From positions 124,001 through 188,000 of the forward strand of contig JACVRA010000071.1 of the NCBI GenBank assembly GCA_019828545.1: DNA of 64,000 nt. The letters run 5' to 3'. This stretch comes from Paracamarosporium sp. OC-R06-R3. Lineage: Eukaryota; Ascomycota; Dothideomycetes; Pleosporales; Didymosphaeriaceae. Below the pieces are notes generated by a model. That model ran no database searches, had not been told where the DNA came from, and was given only the letters and a program-made list of their open reading frames with translations. This document shows, piece after piece, positions 33,074 to 48,715 of the stretch (its first letter is position 1; each line of letters opens with the position of its first letter). A program made the position numbers and the translations under genes.

Positions 33074-36000
33074 CTATGCAGTCACAGCACCTGCCGTCAT
33101 CGACCGCGAGAGACTCGACTTTGGAGGCTGGGATTCCTTGCGTAGCTGGCGGATCATGGCTTCGAGTTTGCGGCGTTCTTCCTGCTCGGACTGTCGAGGT
33201 GTTAGCTTTGCTTTGCTATTTTCCCACTGCATTCTCAAGTGAAGATTGGCAAATAGATGAATGGAGAAACTTACCCTCAGAGCACGCAACGCCTCAGCCG
33301 TGCGATCCCGCATCATCTTCCTGAAGTCCTCCCTCAGCATGCGAATGCTCGTTGCGCCCTGGTCTGGTGCGCCCGGTGTCCCGGGGGCCACGCTCGGGCT
33401 CCTGATGCCCAGCCATTTGACTCTTTCGTCGCTCAGCTCGAGCTCGAGCGCTTCCTTCTCGTCTCTTAGCCTGTCGATGCTGGCTTCGAGGGCATCGCGG
33501 TCCTTTTCGTTTTGGATTGCGTCGCGAGTGAGCTCCTCGTACTCGGTCGCCATACCGGCGAGTTCGGCCTTGAGATTACGCTCGCTCTCGCGGGCTTCTT
33601 GCTCCGAATGTGATGCTGCTTCAGAAACCTTCTGGAGGGCTGTGATTTCAGCGAGAAGTTCTGTGTTGTTGGAAGCGAGCTCGTCAAGTTCTTTCTTGGT
33701 GGTAGCGCCAGATTCGGCGGCGCGTTCAGCGCGGGTGCCGTATGCGCCGTCGAGCTCGGCTTTGGCGAAGGTGAGCTCGGTAGTGAGACGGACAACTTCG
33801 CCTTCAAGATCGCGCAGCTCTTCTTCTTTTGCGGATAGTGCGGTTGCGGCTTCTTTAGCACGGGCTTCTGCAGCTTCTTTTTGGGCGGTGGCGGCGAGGA
33901 GAGCGGCAGACGCTTCGTCGATCTTGGAAGAAGACTGAGCAAGTTCGGCTTGTATGTTGGCGGCTTCGGCGTGGGCTTGCTCCTGGGCTTCTTTGAGTTG
34001 GGCTTCGAGGGCAAGTGTGCGTTCTTGAGCCTCGCGGATTTGAGCTTCGTAGCCCAAGCTGCGCTCCTGCGCATCACGGACCTGTGCCTCGTATGCTGTG
34101 CTCCGTTCCTCTGCATCCCGAACCTGTGCTTCGAATGCAATACTTCGCTCTTGCACCTCGCGAATCTGGGCCTCATATGCTGTGCTCCTCTGTTCGGCGT
34201 CGCGAACCTGGGCTTCGAACGCAATACTCCTCTCCTGTGCATCACGGATTTGGGCCTCGTAAGCCGTGCTCCGCTCTTCCGCGTCGCGAATTTGAGCTTC
34301 GAATGCAGTACTTCGCTCTTGCACCTCCCGGATCTGAGTCTCCAAGCCAGCGTTGCGCTCTTGCACGTCGCGAAGTGCGTGATTGTCAGCCTGGACCTTC
34401 TGCTCATCGAATACCGTCAATTGGCTCATTGCCCGCTCGAGCTCCGCCTCCATGGTCTTCTTCTCCGAGCGCGCGCTAAGCACTTGCTCGTTGAGTCTGT
34501 TGACCTGCTCTTCCCTCTGCGCGTCCGACTTGCTGTTGAGCTCGCGCTGTTGCTTGATCTGCCTGACCAAGATGGACTGCTTGTCCTTGAGGGACATGGC
34601 TCGGCGGAAGATGGTTTGCACCTTTGAATCGAAAGCTAGCAAAGAGAAAGGCTCTTCACCCATGTCACTCTCGTCAGGAGAAAGCTCTTCCGTGTTGTCT
34701 GGGTCCTCGGCAAGGAGTCGTCGTCGTTCACGTTTCCGCTCCCGTGCTTCTTCCTCGCCTCTATGTATCATCTGCCAGAGCCTCATTAAAGTGGTCTCGT
34801 ACTTCTCTACACCCTCTTTGTTGGCCGCATCTGCGCGCAGATCGTCAAGTTGGTCATTCAGAGCATACTGTAGCCGCTCAATACTGTAGAAAGAATCTTC
34901 CATATAATCCATCTGCTCCTGGAAGCCGTTACCGGTAACAGAAGGCGGCGGTGGCACGTTGGTATCCGATGCGCTGAGCATGGCGTACAACTGAGTATTG
35001 ATCCCCTGTAATCGCTCCTCGACCGCTGGATCTGCGCCACTTGAAGTCTTTTGCATCGCCTGCTCAGCGCTGATGTCGCGGAGACCTTGATCCAAAAAGT
35101 CCAACTGTCGCTCGAGCGCCGAAGCGTCCGACTTGGCTCCAGATGCTTGTGGAGGGCGAGAATACCCCTCATTCTGTTCCGGATTTGCTTGAATGACAAG
35201 TTCTCTCAGCCGGTCATTGAGCTCTTCAAGACGCTTGCTCATAGCAGTCAGCGACTGGTTCTGTTCATCTATTGCGTGCGAGTTGTGATGCGTGCCATTC
35301 TGCAGCGCGTTCATCAAGCTGTCCAAGTTTTCCGGCGACCGGTAGAGGCTCCGTTCATCAAATTCGTCTTCCTTTCCTCCAAATCCTCTCTCGTTTTCGT
35401 ATGTGTATATGCTCGCAGGACTGTCTGGTCTCCGATCCCCGCCGTTGGGCAGGTCCGAATTTTGTTTGCGCTTTCTTGGTCCATTGTGAGTCAGTTGCAA
35501 GACAGCGGAAGTGTGCATCAGCAGCTGCATGTCAATGAGGCGCATCCGAGACTCGATCTCCAATAGCTCGCGCGTTAAATCCTCCACCTTCCTGTTGCTC
35601 ACGTCCAGCTCATCTTGCGCCTTGGCCGAGGTGTCCTTGACTGGAGGACTGCTTCGACTGCTCAGACCTCTTCGGTGTCCTTTTTCCTCGCGCGAATCGA
35701 GGCGAGTCAATGACCGCGTAGCATCTCGAATCTTGGTCTCGGATTCCAGGCGCTTCCTGACAGTACCCAATCTGGCATCCAAGCCCTTTTGTTCCTGCTT
35801 GAGCGCCTCCACCTCTTCCACGGACAGGATATCGAAGTTCTGGCTGTCGATCATGGCCGTCTCGACCAGCAGGTGCATTGCGACGGGGTCGCTCCCCAGG
35901 GCTCCAGAGACGCGATTCTTGAAGGCGCGCGGGGTATAGGGCGCATTGTCCTGCGTGGAGCCGTTGCGGGGGTCTCCAAAGACGTCGGCGGGGGGTATGA

Positions 36001-36172
36001 AGGCACTGCCGCCAAAGCGCGGGCTGATGCTGTAGGCCATGGGGAAGAAGCTCGGCGAGGTGGCAGGAATGCCAGAGGGATAGTTTGAGGTCGGGGAAGG
36101 GAAGTCGTACATGGGGCGTGGGCTCAGGCCGCCGTACGGGTACTGGGTGCGCAGCCCATCGCTGTTCGCCAT
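33074..36172 (-). CDS. Uds1-type (up-regulated during septation) coiled-coil protein
   Basis: Two exons on the minus strand (36172-33275, 33190-33074). The 84-nt intron has donor GTAAGT and GCTAACACCTCGACAG at its end and is frame-neutral. The protein is 1004 aa. The N-terminus is Pro/Ser/Tyr-rich. Residues about 85-130 (TPRAFKNRVSGALGSDPVAM, then LLVETAMIDSQ) match the opening of the Uds1 domain. Most of the rest is coiled coil. Between about residues 600 and 720 there are tandem 14-residue repeats of the type ERSTAYEAQIRDAQ. Members are large ascomycete proteins linked to septation, probably structural. I place the start at 36172 (MANSDGLRT). An in-frame Met at 36676 would add 168 residues of unconserved, Arg-rich sequence and is unlikely. 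Confidence 0.88.
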   Translation of the reverse strand: MANSDGLRTQYPYGGLSPRPMYDFPSPTSNYPSGIPATSPSFFPMAYSISPRFGGSAFIPPADVFGDPRNGSTQDNAPYTPRAFKNRVSGALGSDPVAMHLLVETAMIDSQNFDILSVEEVEALKQEQKGLDARLGTVRKRLESETKIRDATRSLTRLDSREEKGHRRGLSSRSSPPVKDTSAKAQDELDVSNRKVEDLTRELLEIESRMRLIDMQLLMHTSAVLQLTHNGPRKRKQNSDLPNGGDRRPDSPASIYTYENERGFGGKEDEFDERSLYRSPENLDSLMNALQNGTHHNSHAIDEQNQSLTAMSKRLEELNDRLRELVIQANPEQNEGYSRPPQASGAKSDASALERQLDFLDQGLRDISAEQAMQKTSSGADPAVEERLQGINTQLYAMLSASDTNVPPPPSVTGNGFQEQMDYMEDSFYSIERLQYALNDQLDDLRADAANKEGVEKYETTLMRLWQMIHRGEEEARERKRERRRLLAEDPDNTEELSPDESDMGEEPFSLLAFDSKVQTIFRRAMSLKDKQSILVRQIKQQRELNSKSDAQREEQVNRLNEQVLSARSEKKTMEAELERAMSQLTVFDEQKVQADNHALRDVQERNAGLETQIREVQERSTAFEAQIRDAEERSTAYEAQIRDAQERSIAFEAQVRDAEQRSTAYEAQIREVQERSIAFEAQVRDAEERSTAYEAQVRDAQERSLGYEAQIREAQERTLALEAQLKEAQEQAHAEAANIQAELAQSSSKIDEASAALLAATAQKEAAEARAKEAATALSAKEEELRDLEGEVVRLTTELTFAKAELDGAYGTRAERAAESGATTKKELDELASNNTELLAEITALQKVSEAASHSEQEARESERNLKAELAGMATEYEELTRDAIQNEKDRDALEASIDRLRDEKEALELELSDERVKWLGIRSPSVAPGTPGAPDQGATSIRMLREDFRKMMRDRTAEALRALRVSFSIHLFANLHLRMQWENSKAKLTPRQSEQEERRKLEAMIRQLRKESQPPKSSLSRSMTAGAVTA

Positions 36173-36717
36173 GGTGTGGGCGCCTAAGACACGGCGTGGT
36201 ACAGTGACAGGAGGTGAGGCAGGGTAAGCGGGAAGGATGCGCACGAGCAAGAAGCAGGCCGGCAGGAGTCTGCAGGCGAGGGCCAGCTTTTCACCGGCAG
36301 CGCAGCATGGCGACGGACTGGTCAGGAGAATGCGCGAGTGGAGATTGCATTCGAGGCTAGCAAGCGCGAGGATGCGTCCTTGGGCGCGCATCCAAAGCCG
36401 CTGTCGCTTGTCCGCCATGCCAGCCAGGGGTAACGTACCGCGCCCGCGGGCCATCCCGCATTCGGACGCCGCTCCATCAGCCGCATACCCCACGGCCGCG
36501 TCCCTGCTTCTCGTCGTTGAAGAGCGAGGCATGCTGCTCGTGGACGCTTCTCGGTGGCCGACTCTGCTGCTGCACGACGACAGAACACCACCATGCCACC
36601 CTCGTGGCCCGGCCAAGTGCCCCCCGGCGTCTCCGCTGGTTTGCCGATCACCAAAATTTGACTCTGTGACGCCCATTCATCCCGTCTCACCGCGTCCGTG
36701 AACATCATTGCCCCAGC
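36173..36717. other. Divergent promoter of Uds1-like and NAT genes
   Basis: 545 bases between divergent starts, C-rich on the plus strand. The upstream extension of the Uds1-like frame crosses it but looks non-coding. Confidence 0.5.
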
Positions 36718-37692
36718 ATGTCATCTCCGCAACGCCCCAGCTACACCAGAGCACAGATCGCAAAGTATTTTGACCGCCTCAGGTTGCCCGAGGAACACCG
36801 CAGCTACCAGGTTGCAGGCTTGAACCCTGGGGATGCGCTGGCGTACCTAGCATTGCTCCAGAAACACCATCTGGCCCAGATACCCTTTGAGAACCTGAGC
36901 CTGCACTACTCGCCACACCACCAGATATCTCTCCATCCAGAAGAGCTGTTTCGGAAGATCATCGGGGATGAGAATGGGCGGGGTGGGTATTGCATGGAGA
37001 ACACGGGCCTGTTTTCGATAGTACTGCATTCACTGGGCTTCACCAGCTATACTGCCGGTGCTCGTGTATTCAATGAAGGACGCCTCGGTGGATGGTAGGC
37101 TTCTACACCCACGTGAACCAGATCCCATGGTAACTTCGACAGGGGTCACATGATCGTCATTGTAAAGCTCGGGGGCCAGAAGTATCACGCAGACGTGGGT
37201 TTTGGTGCAAACGGACCCATCATGCCCATGCCTCTTGACCGCTCGGGAACCATTCAACCACACATTGCCCCAGCCTCAGCACGCCTGCAGTGGAGGAACA
37301 TACCGCAGAACACAGACCCCGACCAGCGACTCTGGGTGTACGAGCATCGCATTGACGATAATAGTGACTTCGAAATGATGTACTGTTTTACTGAGCTCGA
37401 ATTCCTACCCAATGACTACCGCGTCATGAATCTGAGCACGAGCACCAGTCCCACGACTTTCTTCACGAAAATCATCTTCATGGAAAAGAAGCTGCTGGAC
37501 GAAGATGGGAACATAATAGGTAATATCATCCTAGGTAATGATGTGAAGTGGAGGATACACGGAAAGAAGGACAGGGAGATAAAGTTCGAAAGCGAAGAAG
37601 ATAGGGTGAAGGCGATTGAAGAGCATTTTGGAATCAAGCTGAGTGTTGCAGAGAGGGATGGCATCCTAGGGCTAGTCTCGCAGATCAAGTAG
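36718..37692 (+). CDS. Arylamine N-acetyltransferase (NAT)
   Basis: Two exons (36718-37094, 37143-37692; 48-nt intron, donor GTAGGC, acceptor GACAG) give 308 aa, a normal fungal NAT length. The complete catalytic triad is visible: Cys92 in GRGGYCMENT, His128 in GHMIVIV and Asp143 in YHADVGFG. The intron falls right before the His motif. The enzyme transfers acetyl (or in some fungi malonyl) from CoA to arylamines and hydrazines. In Fusarium a homologue detoxifies the plant benzoxazolinone by malonylation, but nothing in this sequence shows which acyl donor is used. No targeting signal is seen, so it is probably cytosolic. Confidence 0.95.
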
Positions 37693-37920
37693 GCTACCAG
37701 AAATGCCTGAAAAAAGTCTGGACTCGCAATTCAAAGGGCTTTCGCACATGATTTTTACGGTCTATAAATCAAGAGCAAAGGCGTGGATAGAAGGGCTCAT
37801 TTACATAGCGTCCTGCTTAGTGTCTCGGAGGAATAGCTGGCTCTGGAGTGACGCCATGCAGATGAAGGGTCGGAAAATGTACATTTGCTATTGAACAATT
37901 TGCTTGCTTGTGTATATCGT

Positions 37921-38378
37921 CTAGAGGTATCGTTGCTCCATCTGGCCACGGTCAGTACTGCCCATCCGGTCGTGCCTTCCGTACGTACCCTCCATGGATT
38001 GTTGAGCTCGAAGCCTGGCGGCGCCTCGGCCTTGTCTGTCTGTCCTCGAGCAAAGCCCGTCAATCTGCGGTCGCGCTCGAGCACTGCGATGGTTCAGTAG
38101 CCGGCATGAGGTCATCGTGGAGGTGTCATACTTTGCTGTGGCTGCGTTAGCAAGGGCCCGGAGGCGGCAAAAAGAGGCTCTGCTTACCCTGTCCCATGCG
38201 TCCATGCCGCGTCGTCCTTTCTTTCCGCCGTTCTGCATCTCCTTGAGCTTGCCGACAGACACTGCGCTGAACGCGAACATCTGCGAGGGTCAGCCGGGGC
38301 CTGCGGCGGCGAATTGGGCCATTGACGTACGCCGAGCATGATCCCGTACGGGAGGAGGGCTTCGAAGGGCACACCCAT
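37921..38378 (-). CDS. NDUFA1: Complex I subunit NDUFA1 (MWFE) homologue, five exons with 4-nt micro-exon
   Basis: Exons on the minus strand: 38378-38331, 38280-38188, 38135-38132, 38083-37989 and 37941-37921, total 86 aa, the usual size. The N-terminus MGVPFEALLPYGIM and the block AWDRQMLERDRRLTG...PPGFELNNPW match fungal NDUFA1-type subunits. It has a single transmembrane helix and sits in the mitochondrial inner membrane, in the membrane arm of NADH:ubiquinone oxidoreductase. The third exon is only CAAA. It is flanked by CCACAG and GTATGA, restores the reading frame and supplies the conserved Gln-Met. Without it exon 2 (phase 0) cannot join exon 4 (phase 1). A 10-nt version using the upstream GCAG acceptor is the alternative. 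Confidence 0.88.
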
Positions 38379-38982
38379 GGTTGCGACGCTCACGGAGGGT
38401 GCTGTGTGGGGGTTCGTTGGGGTTGGAGAAGAACAGCTTGGGGTGAGGTTCGGGTTGCGGTTAGCTAGAGGTTGGGACGTGGATGGACCGCCAAGCCTGC
38501 GACCTCACCACCCAACTCAGGAGGCAGCTCTTCAGACGGCCGAATCTCACCATCCACGCGCTCTCCCGCCCGGAGATATTTATTCTCGGTGTCGCTCGGC
38601 GCTGCAGATTTGCCAGGATCGCGAAAACCCGCACCTTTGCCCCCAAACCGGCCTCAAATATCGCACGCCGCGCCTCCCACGATCCGCCACAGCTGCACGG
38701 CAACGCGCAACACGCCTACAACCCTCCCGCATCCAATTCCAGCCTTCTGGGGCCTTGGGCGAACACATCACATCTCCAAAATACGGCATCAACGCATCAG
38801 GCACTTCACCGGGCACAACAACGCGCTACGACGCCTGCACGACGCGCCCGCGAACGCACTCCATGCTAACACCGCCGAGGTGTTCGCCGCCCGCTCGATC
38901 GATGCAGTAGAAGGGACAGGGATCACACACAGTGAATCTGGCGTATCTGGTGTCCAAGCTGGCGACTGTCGTGTCTTACGCG
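38379..38982. other. Divergent promoter of NDUFA1 and MYST genes
   Basis: About 600 bases between divergent starts. Overlapping frames on both strands have no domains. No extra gene is supported. Confidence 0.5.
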
Positions 38983-42453
<3,471 letters not shown>

Positions 42454-43157
42454 GCACGAAAGTGCGTTTGCTAATGCTGTTATTGTATTTTGATGTGTGT
42501 ACGTTTAAGATTGGTGTTTGGCAGGACATGATTTGGGCTTTGTACAAGCGCGGCCCCTTGGTTAAGGGCTGTTCAATGCTTCATTCGATTAGCACATGGT
42601 CACTTTGACGTTTGCATTAGGGAAGATACCTTGGGCAGGAGTTGACTTGAATATAACTACTCATAATTCTACAATCGCACCTTGACTCCCCGGCTTGGGT
42701 ATTCACTCGAACAGCACAAATCATCACGTGCTTTGTCTTCGCTCATCGGCCTGAGATGTTCCGGGCGCAGTGTTGATCGTCGCCTCCTCTCCACCCTCTG
42801 CCAAACCTCCACCTTCATTTTACCGGCGGAACACCCCGCAGGCGGCTCAGACTACGTACCCCACACCGGATCCCTCCGCTAGTCCAACCGCCATGTCCAG
42901 TATCGCCCTCATATTGTCAATTTCCTGAATGCTTGGCCGCGTTTTCAAGGCTAATGTACAGCACCCGTGCGCTAGCCTCAGCCTTTACCCGGATACTCTG
43001 GACGTCATATACAATGATGTGCGGGAATGACGCTAGTCGACAGGAGATGCTCCGGTCTTGAGAGAGTGCAATCTATAAACATGAAGGACTCAACTGCGCA
43101 ATTGCACGATCGTTCGCCATCTGAACTTCCCTGCGAGTATCCCCTCGGCAGTCGATC
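42454..43157. other. Intergenic between MYST gene and GH43
   Basis: About 700 bases. No gene is supported. The right half is the probable GH43 promoter. Confidence 0.5.
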
Positions 43158-45653
<2,496 letters not shown>

Positions 45654-46828
45654 ATACGGGGAGGGGGGGGCTCTGCGGAACCGGGTTGGGCCCCAGCCCT
45701 CGAGTTCCCAGCGTCGCACGAGACGGGTGGATGCCTCATCAGGCGTCGTGCTCCCTGCTCATTCTCCTGGCACATGTAGGTACCTGCACTGCAACTGCAA
45801 TAAGGCCTCTGTCTGGGATTAGACTCGGTATGTATACCCGTGCTGCGATTTTTTTTCCGTGCGTATTCGAGGACTCGAATGTAGTCACGGTATTACGCAG
45901 AATGTATGGATACTCGCATCATCCTGGCCATGCCGTTTAGAATAGATAGACGCGGGAACTACGCTGCTATTCGAAATGTACATGCCGTTTCATATCTGGT
46001 TTTATAATCAACCCCTACACCGTCCCGTCCCACATCCCACCCGGTTCCCAAACGAGCCCATGCACCCATCCAAGCACCAAACCCCCCAAACCCCTTCATC
46101 CCCTTCTTTCCTTTCTTCCCCTTCCGCCAACCTCACATCACTCAACACATCGCCACCACATCATCACCTCACCTCACGTTCCACAACACCAACCTACCGG
46201 TACATCTGCACGTACGCCCTGCACCTGCAAGCCCATACAAAAACGGCAGTTACATCTCATTTTCTCGTCGGGAGATATTTATGGAAAGAAAGATGACGGG
46301 CCGGGATGGGACATGAAAATAGGGAGAGTCAGCATAGTTAGGTTGGGATAGGTTAGGTTTGGGCTGGGCCGGGCTAGACGAGGGTTGCACGGCGTGGAGG
46401 TGCGGGTTTTGGTTCCGAGCATCGGCTGCGTATTGCGTTGTACATGTATGCTGGTGCGGGCTATGAGATTGTGGATGGTTAGGGTTGGGGTATCTGAACG
46501 GTAATGAGGATCCATGGATACGTTGGTGGGATGGTATGGTGTGGAGATGGGACTATGCTGCGCTAGGCTGGACAAGGAAATCCCGCGATGTACCGGTCAC
46601 GTGGAGATAATGGATCGGGACGGCGAGCGGGGGTCTCCACATGGACAGAGGCACTAGAATGATAACGCAGGGTACGGTGCCGTGCGTTGAGACGAGGAGT
46701 CACGCTGTGCGTTGTGTCCCTGGTCCGCCAGCCCTCTCTCCGCTGTACCTGTATACCGCTTCCATCCACGTAACACAGACTACGTCATCTAGCACGGCTC
46801 ACCCTGCATTATCCAGTGCAACCAGAAC
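45654..46828. other. Intergenic between GH43 and P450
   Basis: About 1.2 kb with C/A-rich and G-rich patches and short TAGGTT motifs near 46337-46360. No gene is supported. Confidence 0.5.
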
Positions 46829-48715
46829 ATGCAGCTCTTGACCTTTGCGGTGCTGTTGATTGCGCCCTTGATCGGCCAATTCGTTTATCGGTATTGGACC
46901 AATCCATTGCGGAAGATTCCCCCGGCGCATCCTCTTGCACATTTCACGTCGCTATGGATCAATTATGTGCGTTGGCGATCTGTCCAGAACGCGACGCTTA
47001 AGCATGCACACGAGACCAAGGGACCAATAGTGTGTCTTGGACCAAACGAGGTCAGCGTGAATTGTGTAAAAGGAGGTATAAGAGACGTCTATGCAGGTGG
47101 ATTTGAGAAGGCCAATTTGAACGAGACGTTCAATTGGTATGCGTTCTTTACAAACTATGGGTGAGTTATCTGTGCTCAGCGTATTGCGTGTCCCAAGTAT
47201 TGACGAATTACGTATAGTGAGCATAACATGTTCTCAACGGGGAGAAACAAACCGCATTCGACGCGTAAACGGATGCTCAGCAACATCTACAGCAAGTCTG
47301 TGATCACTGCATCGCCTGCTCTGCTCGCCCAGGTCAGCACAATAATCCATGAGCGCTTCTTGCCACGCCTCGCATCGACCTTCTCGAACGAAGACCCGGG
47401 AGTCTTGAATGCGTGCGCGCTGCTAAATGCTGCTACCATGGACATTGTGACCGGCTACATCTTCGGATTGAAATCGAGCTCTAACTTGATCAACAATCCA
47501 AAACAATTGTCCTGGTTCCTCGATCTATACAACTCTCGGCGGTCTTTCAACTTCTGGCCGCAAGAGCTCCCTGCCTTGACAACATTCGTGAAGAAGTGGT
47601 TTGGCTATGATTTGGTACCCAAATGGGTTGCCGAAGCGAACGGAGAGATCGAGGCTTGGACGAAGAGCATGTGCGAAAGCGCGGCCAAAGTCATAGAGCA
47701 GGGAGCTGGGAATATTGCTGACACACCGGTCGTGTACGAGCAGCTTTCTGCCGCACTATTCACCGAGGCCAAGAAAACCGGCCAGAATGAATTGGATCGT
47801 GATTCGAGAGCAGCGAGCGAGGTCTTAGACCAACTGGCTGCGGGCTTCGACACGTCTGGTATAACACTGACCTATGTTATCCACGAACTGTGCCGACATC
47901 CTGACGTCCAGGCACGCCTTCAGCAAGAGCTTCGCACATTGTCACCACCCATTCTATCCTCGTCTGCGCCCGCTCTTCCGGATGGGAAGGCAATGGACGC
48001 GCTGCCGCTTCTCCACGCCGTGATCTGGGAAACGCTGCGTCTTCATCCAGCAATTCCGGGCCCGCAGCCGCGTGTCTCCCCTCCGCAAGGATGCCGTCTT
48101 GGTTCCGAAGACAAAGCCTACTATGTACCTGGTGGTGTAAGGGTGAGTGCCAGTGCCGGTCTGTTGCACTTGAACGAAAAGGTATATCCAAAGGCGGACG
48201 AGTGGAAGCCAGAGCGGTGGCTGGAGCTTGAGAAGCTCGACGAGGAGAAGAGGAGAGAAATGGAAAGCAGGTGGTTTTGGGCTTTCGGAAGGTCAGTGAA
48301 TATCTTGTGTAAGGCTGACGCATTTGCTTACCTTATTCAGTGGTGGAAGGATGTGTGTTGGAAGCCATCTGGCCGTATATCGTAAGTTGCTCCTTTTCTT
48401 GTATGAACAGGTTACCTTATCTGTGCACTGCTACAATGTGCAGAGGTGCTTGGGACTGAGTCATGAAATGCTAGCCCAAAGCTGGCCCCTTCAGGCTGGG
48501 CTTGTGCAACACCTCCCAGCTCCCTAGCTTGGCTGGGCCCACGCCATGCGGCACCCGCTGACATCACTCTAGAGATGAAATACATCGTCGCAGCCTTGTA
48601 CTCCAACTACACAACGGCTGTCGTCGACGACACCGGTATCGAGCAATCAGACGCATATACCGCGCCCCCAAAGAACAACAAGCTTCTCATCAGACTGCAG
48701 GGGCTAGACTCGTGA
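46829..48715 (+). CDS. Cytochrome P450 monooxygenase
   Basis: Four exons (46829-47160, 47218-48291, 48341-48381, 48573-48715) give 529 aa. An N-terminal membrane anchor (about residues 3-22) is followed by a basic/Pro-rich hinge. The I-helix motif AAGFDTSG, the ExxR motif in WETLRLHP, PERW, and the heme loop FGSGGRMCVGSHLAVY are all present. The heme loop is rebuilt across the exon 2/3 junction, with the axial Cys in exon 3. Exon 4 restores the C-terminal beta region (ALYSNYTTAVVDD, then KNNKLLIRL). The last intron is 191 nt and could instead be read through for about 48 codons, but that frame lacks the family C-terminus. ER membrane enzyme of unknown substrate. Adjacency to GH43 gives no clear pathway. 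Confidence 0.92.

Noticed and set aside
36173..36676. 168-codon N-terminal extension of the Uds1-like protein
   Set aside because: Arg/Cys/Ala-rich, lacks family similarity and occupies the promoter shared with the NAT gene.
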